A stretch of DNA of 64,000 bases. It comes from Bog-756 sp963806455. GTDB taxonomy: Bacteria; Actinomycetota; Acidimicrobiia; Acidimicrobiales; RAAP-2. The first letter of the stretch is position 1, and each line of letters starts with the position of its first letter. The stretch spans positions 806,001 to 870,000 of the forward strand of contig CAWDXZ010000002.1 of the NCBI GenBank assembly GCA_963806455.1, given 5' to 3'. Below, one piece after another: positions 53,656 to 62,449 of this stretch. A program made the position numbers and the translations under genes. A model generated the notes under the pieces. The model was not told the DNA's origin. It searched no databases and was given only the letters and a program-made list of their open reading frames with translations.

Positions 53656-53683
53656 GCGAAGGCACCCCGAAGGGTGCCTTCGC
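53656..53683 (+). terminator. Perfect 12-bp hairpin after the small gene
   Basis: Arms GCGAAGGCACCC (53656-53667) and GGGTGCCTTCGC (53672-53683) enclose CGAA. No T-run follows, so it may be a hairpin-only terminator of the kind proposed for high-GC actinobacteria. It lies 57 bp after the stop of the 65-aa gene. Confidence 0.65.
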
Positions 53684-53900
53684 GGGAGCGGGCCGGGCGG
53701 CGGATCCCGAACACCGCTCTGCGGAACCAGTTGGCGGGAACCGGTTCCGAGACTCCTAGGACATCACGTTTTCGAGGCCATTACCAGTCGCCCGCCCCAC
53801 TGACGGCGGCGAACTTCTGGCAGTTCACACGCCACTACGGTGCGGCGAAGCCTGGCGACCCCTCCGGGTCGACGGTCGTCACACCAGACAGAGCGCGGGA
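53684..53900. other. Gap before nth, nothing recognised
   Basis: 217 bp beyond the hairpin with no credible reading frame or repeat. It separates the plus-strand small gene from the minus-strand nth. Confidence 0.45.
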
Positions 53901-54632
53901 TCAGGGCTCCCGCCGACGGCGGGGGCGCTCCGGGGAGGCCCGGCGAGGGCCGGCGTCCGGCGGCGCATCGTGCGGCAGCATCCGCTCGGTGGCCGACGGG
54001 CAGAAGTCGGACAACACGCAACACCCGCATCGGGGGGTACGCGCCTGACACGTGGCCCGGCCGTGCAGGATGAGCCGCAGGCTGAACGCACCCCGCTGCG
54101 ATGCCGGCACCAGCCGGTTGAGAACCATCTCGACCTTGACGGGGTCGGTCTCGTCCGTGAGGCCGAGCCGCCGCGACAGGCGTTGCACGTGGGTGTCGAC
54201 CGGGAGACCAGGGAGGCCGAACGCCACGCTCCGCACCACGTTGGCCGTCTTGCGGCCCACCCCGGGCAGGGTGACCAGGTCGGCCATGGCCGTCGGGACC
54301 TCGCCCCCGAACCGATCGACCAGGGCGGTGGCCATGCCGACCAGGCTGGCCGATTTGGCGCGGAAGAAACCCGTCGGCCGGACCAGCGCCTCGACCTCGG
54401 CCAGGTCGGCGGCGGCCAGCGACGGCGGGTCGGGATACCGGGCGAAGAGAGCCGGGGTGGTCAGGTTGACCCGTTCGTCGGTGCACTGGGCCGAGAGGAT
54501 CGTGGCCACCAACAGCTGGAACGGGCCGTCGTGATCGAGCGCGCAGAGATCCTCGGCCGTACCGGGGAACAAGTCGGCCAGTCGCCGGTTCGTGGTCTTG
54601 GCGCGCCCGGCCGGGGAGCGGGGTCGGGCCAT
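53901..54632 (-). CDS. nth: Endonuclease III (DNA glycosylase/AP lyase)
   Basis: 243-aa base-excision-repair enzyme removing oxidised pyrimidines. The helix-hairpin-helix LPGVGRKTANVV has catalytic K128, followed by D146 in LPVDTHVQRLSRRLGLTD. The iron-sulfur loop CQARTPRCGCCVLSDFC has the C-x6-C-x2-C-x5-C spacing. The tail of about 30 residues is Arg/Pro-rich. ATG 54632 is chosen, divergent to mshD (29 bp away). Confidence 0.96.
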   Translation of the reverse strand: MARPRSPAGRAKTTNRRLADLFPGTAEDLCALDHDGPFQLLVATILSAQCTDERVNLTTPALFARYPDPPSLAAADLAEVEALVRPTGFFRAKSASLVGMATALVDRFGGEVPTAMADLVTLPGVGRKTANVVRSVAFGLPGLPVDTHVQRLSRRLGLTDETDPVKVEMVLNRLVPASQRGAFSLRLILHGRATCQARTPRCGCCVLSDFCPSATERMLPHDAPPDAGPRRASPERPRRRREP

Positions 54633-54661
54633 CGGTTGCAGACTACCGGTAGCGTGCTGCC

Positions 54662-55618
54662 ATGAAGGGCCTCGACCTGGCGGTGGTGACCGCGCCCCGG
54701 CCGCCCCTCGAGCGTGAGATCGCCACGCTGCTCCACCGGACCTCCGACGCGCGGGGCCATCCGGCCCTGGGCGAGCAGAAGCGCCTGACGCTGACACAGG
54801 CATCCGAGGGCGGTGACGGCTGGCGGGACGGCGAGCTCGTCGTCGGCGTGGTGGCCCGGCAGGCCGGTCGGCCGGGACTGTGCGGGTATGCCCAGGTGGA
54901 CGGCAGCACGTCGAGGCGGGCGTTCGCCGTCGAACTGGTGGTCGATCCAGCCTGCGACGAGCCGGCGGCCGTCGCCGAGACCCTCCTCGCCGCGGCCATC
55001 GATGAGGTGCGCGCCAGGGGTGGCGGCACCCTCCGCCTCTGGGTGGCAAAGGTCTCGGACGCCGACGACGCCCTGGCGTCGGCCCACGCCTTCCACGTCG
55101 AGCGCGACCTCGTGCAGATGCGCTGCTCCCTGCCGCTCCCCCGCCCCCCCGCCGGCGGGCCGACGCCCATCGCGACCCACCCCTTCCGTCCCGGAGTGGA
55201 CGAGACGGCCTGGCTCGCCACCAACAACCGGGCGTTCGCCTCCCATCCCGAACAGGGTCACTGGGATCTCTCCCGGTTGCTCGCACGCGAGAAGGAGCCG
55301 TGGTTCGACCCGGCCGGCTTCCTGTTGTTCGAGGTGGAAGGTCGGTTGGTGGGGTCGTGCTGGACCAAGGTCCATGCCGGGACCGACCCACCCATGGGCG
55401 AGATCTACGTCATCGCCGTGGACCCCGACTTCCACGGGCGCGGATGGGGACGGGCCCTCACCGTCGCCGGCCTCGACTGGCTGGCCGGGCGAGGACTGCG
55501 GACCGGGATGCTCTACGTCGACGACGCCAACCGGCCGGCCCGCGCCATGTACCGGTCGCTGGGCTTCGCCGACGACCATGTCGACCGGGCCTACGTCGCC
55601 GTGCTCGAGCCGGCCTGA
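54662..55618 (+). CDS. mshD: Mycothiol synthase
   Basis: 318-aa tandem GNAT protein that acetylates Cys-GlcN-Ins in the last step of mycothiol synthesis. The N-terminal GNAT half is degenerate. The C-terminal half has FLLFEVEGRLVGSCWTKVHA, GEIYVIAVDPDFHGRGWGRA with the acetyl-CoA loop and MLYVDDANRPARAMYRSLGF, which are family hallmarks. Its length is usual. It supports an actinobacterial origin. Confidence 0.94.
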   Translation: MKGLDLAVVTAPRPPLEREIATLLHRTSDARGHPALGEQKRLTLTQASEGGDGWRDGELVVGVVARQAGRPGLCGYAQVDGSTSRRAFAVELVVDPACDEPAAVAETLLAAAIDEVRARGGGTLRLWVAKVSDADDALASAHAFHVERDLVQMRCSLPLPRPPAGGPTPIATHPFRPGVDETAWLATNNRAFASHPEQGHWDLSRLLAREKEPWFDPAGFLLFEVEGRLVGSCWTKVHAGTDPPMGEIYVIAVDPDFHGRGWGRALTVAGLDWLAGRGLRTGMLYVDDANRPARAMYRSLGFADDHVDRAYVAVLEPA

Positions 55619-55656
55619 GCATCGGCCCTCCCGCCCCGAGAGAACGGCCTGTGCGG

Positions 55657-56349
55657 CTAGCCCAGACCGACGACGTGTCCGATCGAGTAGGTGACCGAGG
55701 CGGCGACGGCCGAGATCAGCAGTTGGCGGCCGGCCGACCAGAGCCACCATCGTCCGGTGAAGTGGGCCAGCGCCGCACCCACCCCGAAGGCGGCCACCGC
55801 ACCGAGTGCCATCGACCACCGCGTGGCGCTGGTCCCGCCGGTGAACAGCCACGGCAAGAGCGGGATCACCGCGCCGAGGGCGAAGGCGATGAAGGACGAG
55901 CCGGCCGCCTGCACCGGGTTCCCGGTCTGCGCCGGGTTGATCCCGAGCTCCTCGCGGGCGTGGGTCTCCAGTGCCAGCTCCGGGCTCCGCATCATCTTGC
56001 CCGACAGCTCGTCGGCCAGCCCCGAGTCGAGGCCCCTGCTCTCATAGATGGCAGCCAGCTCCTTTCGCTCCTCCTCGGGATCGTGGTGGATGGCCTGGCG
56101 CTCGAGATCGAGCTCGCGTTGGAGCAGCTCGGACTGGGCTCGCATGGACACGTACTCACCGGCGGCCATCGAGAAGGCACCACCGATGAGGCCGGCCAGG
56201 CCGGCCAGTCGCACGGCGCCGGCCGTGGCGTGGGCCCCGGCCATACCGAGGATGAGGGCCACGTTGGAGACCAGGCCGTCACTGACCCCGAAGACGGCGG
56301 CGCGCGCTCCCCCGCCCTGGAGGTTCCGGTGGTGGTGCTCGAGGGCCAC
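55657..56349 (-). CDS. VIT1/CCC1-family Fe2+/Mn2+ transporter
   Basis: 230-aa membrane protein with five spans. The N-terminal FGVSDGLVSNVALILGMAGA and FSMAAGEYVSMRAQSELLQR are the signature of the VIT family. The middle cytosolic part is rich in Glu and His (RQAIHHDPEEERKELAAIYE), which in the family binds metal. The C-terminus has three further spans (FIAFALGAVIPLLPWLFTGG). It probably exports iron or manganese from the cytosol. GTG 56349 is the likely start. It is convergent with mshD. Confidence 0.92.
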   Translation of the reverse strand: MALEHHHRNLQGGGARAAVFGVSDGLVSNVALILGMAGAHATAGAVRLAGLAGLIGGAFSMAAGEYVSMRAQSELLQRELDLERQAIHHDPEEERKELAAIYESRGLDSGLADELSGKMMRSPELALETHAREELGINPAQTGNPVQAAGSSFIAFALGAVIPLLPWLFTGGTSATRWSMALGAVAAFGVGAALAHFTGRWWLWSAGRQLLISAVAASVTYSIGHVVGLG

Positions 56350-56475
56350 GCCGCCAGCGTACCGATCGGCCTTCGCTTAGGAGGTGCTGAGCTCAGGCCG
56401 AAGGAGCCCCTCACCTGGTGCGTCCCCCTGCCGTCGGCTGGTCGGCCCGCGGTTCGCTCCCCTACAGTCGGGTGT

Positions 56476-56931
56476 ATGGCTACCACCGTGAAGGGCATCG
56501 AGAAGTTCCACGACCTGGCCGGGCAGCACCTCGGTTACAGCGAATGGCACCGGATCGACCAGGAGCAGATCGACATGTTCGCCGAGGCCACCGGCGACCA
56601 CCAGTGGATCCACGTCGACCCCGAACGGGCGGCCGGCGGCCCATTCGGGACGACCATCGCCCACGGTTACCTCACCCTCTCGCTGGCCCCCGTCTACCTC
56701 GGCGAGGTCCTCACCGTCGAAGGGGCGTCGATGGGGGTCAACTACGGCTGCAACAAGGTCCGGTTCCCGGCCCCCGTCCCGGTGGGCAGCAACCTCAGGC
56801 TGGGCGTGGCCGTGGCCGAGGCCGAGGACGTCTCGGGGGGCGTTCAGATCGTCCTCGACCTCACCTTCGAGACGGAGGGCTCGACCAAACCGAGCTGTGT
56901 CGCCCAGGTGGTCTACCGCTACTTCTACTGA
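56476..56931 (+). CDS. MaoC-family dehydratase
   Basis: 151-aa hot-dog-fold hydratase. The hydratase 2 signature FAEATGDHQWIHVDPERAAG then PFGTTIAHGYLTLSLAP contains the catalytic Asp/His. The end YRYF matches actinobacterial single-domain MaoC proteins that act on (R)-3-hydroxyacyl-CoA or -ACP. ATG 56476. The exact substrate is unknown. Confidence 0.92.
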   Translation: MATTVKGIEKFHDLAGQHLGYSEWHRIDQEQIDMFAEATGDHQWIHVDPERAAGGPFGTTIAHGYLTLSLAPVYLGEVLTVEGASMGVNYGCNKVRFPAPVPVGSNLRLGVAVAEAEDVSGGVQIVLDLTFETEGSTKPSCVAQVVYRYFY

Positions 56932-57143
56932 CGTCCCCGTCAGCTGACGTCTACTTCCACCGAGGTCCACTTCCACCGACCTCCTTCGGCGAGGACCGGC
57001 ACCGCCGGGGCGGCGTCCCGTGCCCCCGGCGCCGGCCGCCCGCCGGCGGCCAACCCCGTCCACCTCGGGACGGACGATCGCACCGGGCCCGGCCCGGGCG
57101 GGGCTGCTCAGACAATACGAGCGATCACTCCTAGAATGGCACC

Positions 57144-58031
57144 ATGGAGATGCGGGTCGAACAGCTGTCGGCCCGGGCCGGGGTCTCGGTCGACACCATC
57201 CGCTACTACCAGAGCAAGGGCCTCCTCGACCCGCCCCGCCGGGAGGGCCGCGTGGCCTGGTACGGCGACGCCCACCGGGAACGCCTCGACCGCATCCGGT
57301 CGCTGCAGCAGCGGGGCTTCACCCTGGCCACCATCGCCCGCCTGGTCTCGGGTGACCTCGATGCCGCCGACGAGGCCCTGGTGGCCGAACTGGTCGGGGT
57401 GGACGACCCCTCGAGCGACCTCGGGTCCCGGCACGAAGACGCCCCGTCCGCCTCGATTTCCGACCACGGCGAGACCCTCACCCTGCCCGAGCTGGCCTCG
57501 GCCACCGGGGTGCCGTTGGCCCTGCTCAAGGCGGTCGAGGCCGAGGGTCTGCTGATCCCCCGGCGGCTGGGCGCCCACGAGCGCTACACCGAGGAGGACG
57601 TGGCCGCCGCCCAGGCCGGGCTGCTCCTGCTCGACTGGGGCATCCCGCTGTCGGCGCTGCTCGACCTGGCCCGACGCCATCACCAGGCAACCGAGGCGGT
57701 GGCTCGCGAGGCGGTGGCCATGTTCTCGGCGTACGTCAGGGAGCCCCTCCGCCAGGGTCGGTCTCCCAAGGCCGATGCCGCCTCCGGTCCGGACCACCCC
57801 GGGGAACCCGACGTCCCAGGGCTCCTCCAGGCCTACGCCGAGCTCCTCCCCGCGGTGAACACCCTGGTCGGGCACCACTTCACCCGCACGCTGGTCAAGG
57901 CGGCCCTGGACCATGTGGAGCGCATCGGGTCCGACGCCGAGCGGCGGGCTGTGCTGGACCGGATCGGGGCCGAGCCCGACGGTGGCGGCCCCCCCGCGGC
58001 GCCGGACATCGATCGGGCCGTCCTCCGGTGA
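57144..58031 (+). CDS. MerR-family transcriptional regulator
   Basis: 295 aa. The N-terminal winged helix RVEQLSARAGVSVDTIRYYQ then SKGLLDPPRREGRVAWYGD is MerR type. A second MerR-like helical region (LPELASATGVPLALLKAVEA then RYTEEDVAAAQAGLLLL) and a C-terminal helical domain of about 100 residues follow. It is larger than metal-sensing MerR proteins and lacks their Cys cluster, so the signal is unknown. Its stop overlaps the menG GTG (GTGA at 58028), suggesting it controls or accompanies menaquinone genes. Confidence 0.9.
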   Translation: MEMRVEQLSARAGVSVDTIRYYQSKGLLDPPRREGRVAWYGDAHRERLDRIRSLQQRGFTLATIARLVSGDLDAADEALVAELVGVDDPSSDLGSRHEDAPSASISDHGETLTLPELASATGVPLALLKAVEAEGLLIPRRLGAHERYTEEDVAAAQAGLLLLDWGIPLSALLDLARRHHQATEAVAREAVAMFSAYVREPLRQGRSPKADAASGPDHPGEPDVPGLLQAYAELLPAVNTLVGHHFTRTLVKAALDHVERIGSDAERRAVLDRIGAEPDGGGPPAAPDIDRAVLR

Positions 58032-58777
58032 CGGCGGCCGATCCGACAACCGTTTCCGGAGCCGAGGTGGCCGAACGATCGGCCGGGGCCGGGCTGCCCC
58101 GCGGTGAGGCGAAGACCGAGTTGGTACGGAGCATGTTCGACACCATCGCTCCCCGCTACGACCTGGTGAACCGCATGATGACCTTCCGGCTCGACCAGCG
58201 TTGGCGGCGGCAGGCGGCCCGCGCCCTCGGTCTGCCGGCTGGCTCCCGGGTCCTCGACCTGGCTTGTGGCACGGGAGACCTGCTGACCATCCTGGCCGGC
58301 ACCGGCCTCCGCCCCATCGGGATGGACCTGTCGTCCGGCATGCTCACCGCCAATGGCACCGGCTTTCCGCTGGCCCAGGCGGACGGGGCCCACCTCCCCC
58401 TGGTGGCCGGCTCGGTGGACGGCGTGACCTGTGGCTATGCTCTGCGGAACTTCACGGACCTCGGTGCCGTCCTCGATGAGCTCGGGCGGGTGGTGAGGCC
58501 GGGAGGCCGCATCAGCCTCCTCGAAGTGGCCGAGCCCGAGGGCGGGCTCCTGCGCACCGGACACCGCATCTGGTTCCACCGGGCGGTGCCGCTGATCGGG
58601 GCCCTGGTGTCCGACGCAGACGCCTACCGCTACCTGCCGAAGTCGACCGCCTACCTGCCCGCGACCGGGGAGCTCCGCTCGATGCTCCTAGTTTCGGGGT
58701 TCGCCACCGTCAACCGGCGGCCGTTGTCGGGCGGCCTCAGCCAGCTGCTGACGGCCACCCGTCGGGGGACCCGATGA
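58028..58777 (+). CDS. menG: Demethylmenaquinone methyltransferase
   Basis: 249-aa SAM-dependent methyltransferase of the UbiE/MenG family, which makes menaquinone from its demethyl precursor. Seen: VRSMFDTIAPRYDLVNRMMT, the SAM site VLDLACGTGDLLTILA, GYALRNFTDLGAVLDELGRV, RPGGRISLLEVAEPEG and DAYRYLPKSTAYLPATGELR. GTG 58028 is the start. Its stop overlaps the menF ATG (ATGA). Confidence 0.95.
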   Translation: MTAADPTTVSGAEVAERSAGAGLPRGEAKTELVRSMFDTIAPRYDLVNRMMTFRLDQRWRRQAARALGLPAGSRVLDLACGTGDLLTILAGTGLRPIGMDLSSGMLTANGTGFPLAQADGAHLPLVAGSVDGVTCGYALRNFTDLGAVLDELGRVVRPGGRISLLEVAEPEGGLLRTGHRIWFHRAVPLIGALVSDADAYRYLPKSTAYLPATGELRSMLLVSGFATVNRRPLSGGLSQLLTATRRGTR

Positions 58778-60156
58778 ACCGGCCGGCCGACGTGGCGGCC
58801 GTTCGGTGGCCCCTCGAGCCCGGGCCGGCGATCGACCCCTTCGCCCTGGCCGGATCGGACGGCATCGTCTTCGTCAGCGAGGGGCGGGTCCTGGTGGGCC
58901 TGGGCCGCGCCGCCGTCGTCTCCCTCCCCCACGGGCTCGACGTGCCGGCCGACCTCGAGGCGGCCGCCCGCGCCCTGGCGTCGGTCCCCTGTGACGACCG
59001 GGTGGGACCGGCCATCGGGGTCATGGCCTTCGGCGCCCTCCCCTTCGACCGTTCGGCCCCGGCCGCCCTCACCGTCCCCGAGGTCGTCTTCGGCGTCGAG
59101 CCTTCCGGCCGGCAATGGGTGACGGTGGCGACGGCCGATCGCTCGCGGTTGCCGACCCGCCCGGAAGGGCTCCGGGCCTGGCTCCGCCCCCATGGCGGTC
59201 CCGCCTCCGACCGAAAGTCCTCGCCCCCCCGGGTCATGCCTCTCTCGACCGAAGACTCGTTCGAGGCGATGGTGGACGATGCCTTGGCCGCCATCCACCG
59301 CGGTGAGCTGTCCAAGGTCGTCCTGGCCCGCCAGGTGGAGGTCACCACCGACGACACCATCGACATCGCCGGACTGTTGCGCCGCTGGCACCGGCTCGAG
59401 CCCAATTGCACCGTCTTCTCCCTGCCCGACGCCGACGGCCAATTCGTCGGGGCCAGCCCCGAGCTGCTCGTCGAGCGGTCGGGCCTCCGGGTGCTCAGCC
59501 GCCCGCTGGCCGGGACCACCGACCGAACCGCCGGGGCGTCCGGCGGGGGCGCCGCCCGTGGGACGGGGACGCCGTCGGGCGCAGCCGACGCGAGCCCCTT
59601 CCCGGCCGAGCTCCTCCGCTCGCAGAAGGACGCCACCGAGCACCGCCTGGTGGTCGAGGCCATCGCCGGACGGCTGGGCCCGCTCTGCACCACGCTCGAG
59701 GTACCGGACTCCCCCCATCTCGTACACCTCCACAACATCGTGCATCTCGGCACCTCGCTCACCGGCACCCTTCGACCGCCGACCGGTGGCCGGCCGCCCT
59801 CCGCCCTCGAGCTGGTGGGGGCGCTGCACCCCACTCCGGCCGTGGGCGGCGTCCCGACCGAGGTGGCCCGCACCCTCATCGCCCGTCTCGAGCCACAGTC
59901 GCGGGGCAGTTATGCCGGGCCGGTGGGCTACCTGGACAGCCGAGGCGACGGGCGGTGGATGCTCGGGATCCGTGCGGTCTCCATCCGCGACCGCACGGCC
60001 CGGCTGGCGGCGGGCGTGGGCATCGTCGACGGGTCGGACCCCCGGGCCGAACTGGCCGAGACCACCCTCAAGTTCAACGCCGTCTTCGACGCCCTGGCGC
60101 CGGAGGTCCGGCTCGCCGTGCCCGGCCCCACGCCGCGGCACCAGGCCGTCGGCTGA
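58774..60156 (+). CDS. menF: Isochorismate synthase
   Basis: 460-aa chorismate-binding enzyme. The C-terminal catalytic domain has AIHRGELSKVVLARQVEV, QFVGASPELLVERSGLRVLS, RPLAGTTDRTAG, SQKDATEHRLVVEAIAGRL, ELVGALHPTPAVGGVPTEVA and GSYAGPVGYLDSRGDGRWML. The HPTPAVGG motif is characteristic of isochorismate (menaquinone or siderophore) synthases rather than TrpE. Position after menG favours menaquinone. A Gly/Ala-rich insertion of about 18 residues lies near residue 258. Its TGA is directly followed by the convergent gene's stop (TGATCA). Confidence 0.94.
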   Translation: MNRPADVAAVRWPLEPGPAIDPFALAGSDGIVFVSEGRVLVGLGRAAVVSLPHGLDVPADLEAAARALASVPCDDRVGPAIGVMAFGALPFDRSAPAALTVPEVVFGVEPSGRQWVTVATADRSRLPTRPEGLRAWLRPHGGPASDRKSSPPRVMPLSTEDSFEAMVDDALAAIHRGELSKVVLARQVEVTTDDTIDIAGLLRRWHRLEPNCTVFSLPDADGQFVGASPELLVERSGLRVLSRPLAGTTDRTAGASGGGAARGTGTPSGAADASPFPAELLRSQKDATEHRLVVEAIAGRLGPLCTTLEVPDSPHLVHLHNIVHLGTSLTGTLRPPTGGRPPSALELVGALHPTPAVGGVPTEVARTLIARLEPQSRGSYAGPVGYLDSRGDGRWMLGIRAVSIRDRTARLAAGVGIVDGSDPRAELAETTLKFNAVFDALAPEVRLAVPGPTPRHQAVG

Positions 60157-60981
60157 TCAGCTCACGCAGCGGCCGCCCGACACGGCCGGGGCGATGTCCC
60201 GGATGACGTCGGCCAAGGAGTCGGGATCGTCCCGCGCCACGAAGTGGCCGGCTCGCGCCACGGTGGTGAGCCGGGCGCCGGGAATGGCACGGGCCAGGGT
60301 GGCCGCGGCCCTCGGCGGCACCACCAGGTCCCACTGACCGCACACCACCGCCACCGGGAGGCTGAGCGAACCGAGGGCGGCGGTCACGGCGGGTAGCTCG
60401 TCGAGGAGGGCCCGCTGCTCGATCATGAACGACCGTCTGGGCCGTCCCAAGGCCCCCCGTGCCTCCCCCATCACGCCCACGTCGGGCAGGGCCGCGGCCA
60501 CCTGGTCGCGCAGGCGGCCCGGCACCAGCGGGAGCACCACCCGCCTCGCCGAGGGAAGGACGGAACCGATGCCGGCCAGCCCGACGACGGTGAGGACCTC
60601 CCCCACCCCCGGGAGGGTGAGCCACCGGTCCAGGGCACCGACACTGTCGGGCGTACAGGCCGCTCCGACCAGGACCAGGGCCTCCACCAGGTCCCGATGG
60701 CGGTCGGCCAGCAAGACAGCGGCGCCGCCCGACCAGCTGTGCGCCACCACGGTGGCCGGGGCGGCCTGACGGTCCCGCAGGAATCCCGCCACCAGCTCGG
60801 CGTTGTCGGCCAGGCCCCTGGCCTCCCCCGTCGATGCCCCGTAGCCGACCCGGTCCGGAGCGAGGACCCGGAACTCGGATTCGAGCCGGGCCGTCAACGG
60901 AGCCCATGAGGCCCCGGTGCCCGGCTGGCCGTGGAGGAGCAGCACCGGGGGCCCGCAGCCCCGGTCAATCGATGCCAACAT
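60157..60981 (-). CDS. Alpha/beta hydrolase
   Basis: 274 aa from ATG 60981 (GGGAGCGGCAGG upstream; ATG 61017 is the alternative). Seen: oxyanion region VLLLHGQPGTGASWAPLT, nucleophile elbow VVAHSWSGGAAVLLADRH (Ala in place of the first Gly), Asp in CGQWDLVVPP and His in ARAGHFVARDDPDSLADVI. Position beside menF might suggest MenH (SHCHC synthase), but it is on the opposite strand and the elbow differs, so I leave it unnamed. It overlaps the kinase gene by 17 bp. Confidence 0.87.
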   Translation of the reverse strand: MLASIDRGCGPPVLLLHGQPGTGASWAPLTARLESEFRVLAPDRVGYGASTGEARGLADNAELVAGFLRDRQAAPATVVAHSWSGGAAVLLADRHRDLVEALVLVGAACTPDSVGALDRWLTLPGVGEVLTVVGLAGIGSVLPSARRVVLPLVPGRLRDQVAAALPDVGVMGEARGALGRPRRSFMIEQRALLDELPAVTAALGSLSLPVAVVCGQWDLVVPPRAAATLARAIPGARLTTVARAGHFVARDDPDSLADVIRDIAPAVSGGRCVS

Positions 60982-62449
60982 CCTGCCGCTCCCGTCCGCC
61001 CTCGCTGTCGGTCCCATGGTAAAGGGGTAGCGCCACCTGGAAGGTCGAGCCGTGCCCGGGATCGGTGTCGACCGAGACCCGCCCGCCGAACGTGTGGGCC
61101 AGCCGGGCCACGATGAAGAGCCCCAGCCCCGACCCGCCGTCAAGGCGGGCGGCGTCGCCACGGTAGAAGCGGTCGAACACGTGGGCGGCCTGTACGGCGG
61201 TCATCCCCGGGCCCCGGTCGGTGACCTCGAGTACCGCCTCGGTCCCCGTCGCCGTCACCTGCACGTCGACGGGCGTGCCGGGCGGGGTGTGGACGAGGGC
61301 GTTGGCCAGCAGGTTGTGCACCAGCTGCTCGAGACGGGCGTCGTCCCCGGACACCGCCACGGCGGCAGCGGCGTCCAGCCCGATGGGACGGCTGGCGTCG
61401 ACGGCCCGGGCGTCGGCCACGGCATTGGCCGCCACGGCGGCCAGGTCGACACGGTGCCGCGCCGGCTCGGGACCCTCTCCTTCGCGGGCGAGGACGGCCA
61501 GGTCCCCGACGAGTGCTCCCATCCGGGCTGCTTCTTGTTCGATCCGGGACAACGCCCGGTCGCGGCTGGTCCGGTCCTCGAGCACCTCCTTGCGCAGCAG
61601 CTCGGCATAGCCCCGGATGGATGTCAGCGGGGTCCGCAACTCGTGCGAGGCATCGGCCAGGAAGCTGCGCAGCCGTTCCTCGGACTGTGCCCGCTGGTCG
61701 AGGGCCATCTCGATCTGCGCCAGCATGGTGTTGAGGGCCCGGCCCAGCCGGGCCACCTCGCCCTCGCCCTCGGTCGGGTGGAGCCGGCGGGTGAGGTCGC
61801 CGGCGGCGATGGCGTCGGCCTGGCGGGTCATGTCCTCGAGCGGTCGGAGACCGAGACGGACGAGCACCGTCATCAGGACGAACAGCGCGGCCAGCAGCCC
61901 GAGCGACACGGCCAGCTCGATGTTGCGAAGTGATCGGAGGGTGGCGTTGACCGAGTCGAGGGGCGTGGCCACGACCAGGGTCTCACCCGGGAGCGAGCTG
62001 GCCTGGAGCCGGTAGACCGGACCCCCGGGAGCGGTCGAGCCCACCGTGATCGTCCCCGAGCGCGGGTGGTACGGCTGGTCCCGCCGTTCGGGCAGGTCGG
62101 GGTCGGGGGCGGCTCGCACCGGCAGGGGGGAGGGGAGGCGGGGTGAGGGGTCCACCTGGTACGCAGTACCCGAGGGCCGGGCCAGCACCACTCCCCCGCC
62201 GGAGTCGAGCAGCTCGACGTAGATGTCGGGGCTGACCCTCGACTGGACCGAGCTCCTGGTCACGGTGAAGCCGCGCACGTCGGCCTGGGACACGAACGTG
62301 GTCAGCAGTCGAGAGGCGCCGTTGAGCTGGGCGTCCACCCGGCCGTAGAGATAGGAGTGCAGCGAGGTGAGGGTGATGACGTCAACGGCGGCGACGCCCA
62401 GCGCCACCAGCACGATCATGGTGGCGACGAGGCGGCGCCGGAGCCTCAT
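60965..62449 (-). CDS. Sensor histidine kinase
   Basis: 494-aa membrane kinase. There are two spans (VATMIVLVALGVAAVDVITL; AVSLGLLAALFVLMTVLVRL) around a sensor loop of about 140 residues, then HAMP, the His box ADASHELRTPLTSIRGYAEL, N box LLANALVHTPPGTP, and G boxes VTDRGPGMT and GSGLGLFIVARLA. Its ATG at 62449 overlaps the regulator's stop, so the pair is co-translated. The order resembles actinobacterial TcrY/MprB-type kinases; the signal is unknown. Confidence 0.94.
   Translation of the reverse strand: MRLRRRLVATMIVLVALGVAAVDVITLTSLHSYLYGRVDAQLNGASRLLTTFVSQADVRGFTVTRSSVQSRVSPDIYVELLDSGGGVVLARPSGTAYQVDPSPRLPSPLPVRAAPDPDLPERRDQPYHPRSGTITVGSTAPGGPVYRLQASSLPGETLVVATPLDSVNATLRSLRNIELAVSLGLLAALFVLMTVLVRLGLRPLEDMTRQADAIAAGDLTRRLHPTEGEGEVARLGRALNTMLAQIEMALDQRAQSEERLRSFLADASHELRTPLTSIRGYAELLRKEVLEDRTSRDRALSRIEQEAARMGALVGDLAVLAREGEGPEPARHRVDLAAVAANAVADARAVDASRPIGLDAAAAVAVSGDDARLEQLVHNLLANALVHTPPGTPVDVQVTATGTEAVLEVTDRGPGMTAVQAAHVFDRFYRGDAARLDGGSGLGLFIVARLAHTFGGRVSVDTDPGHGSTFQVALPLYHGTDSEGGRERQDVGID

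Noticed and set aside
60157..60981. Naming the hydrolase menH because it adjoins menF
   Set aside because: It is convergent, not in the men operon, and its nucleophile elbow AHSWSG differs from the usual pattern; evidence is insufficient.
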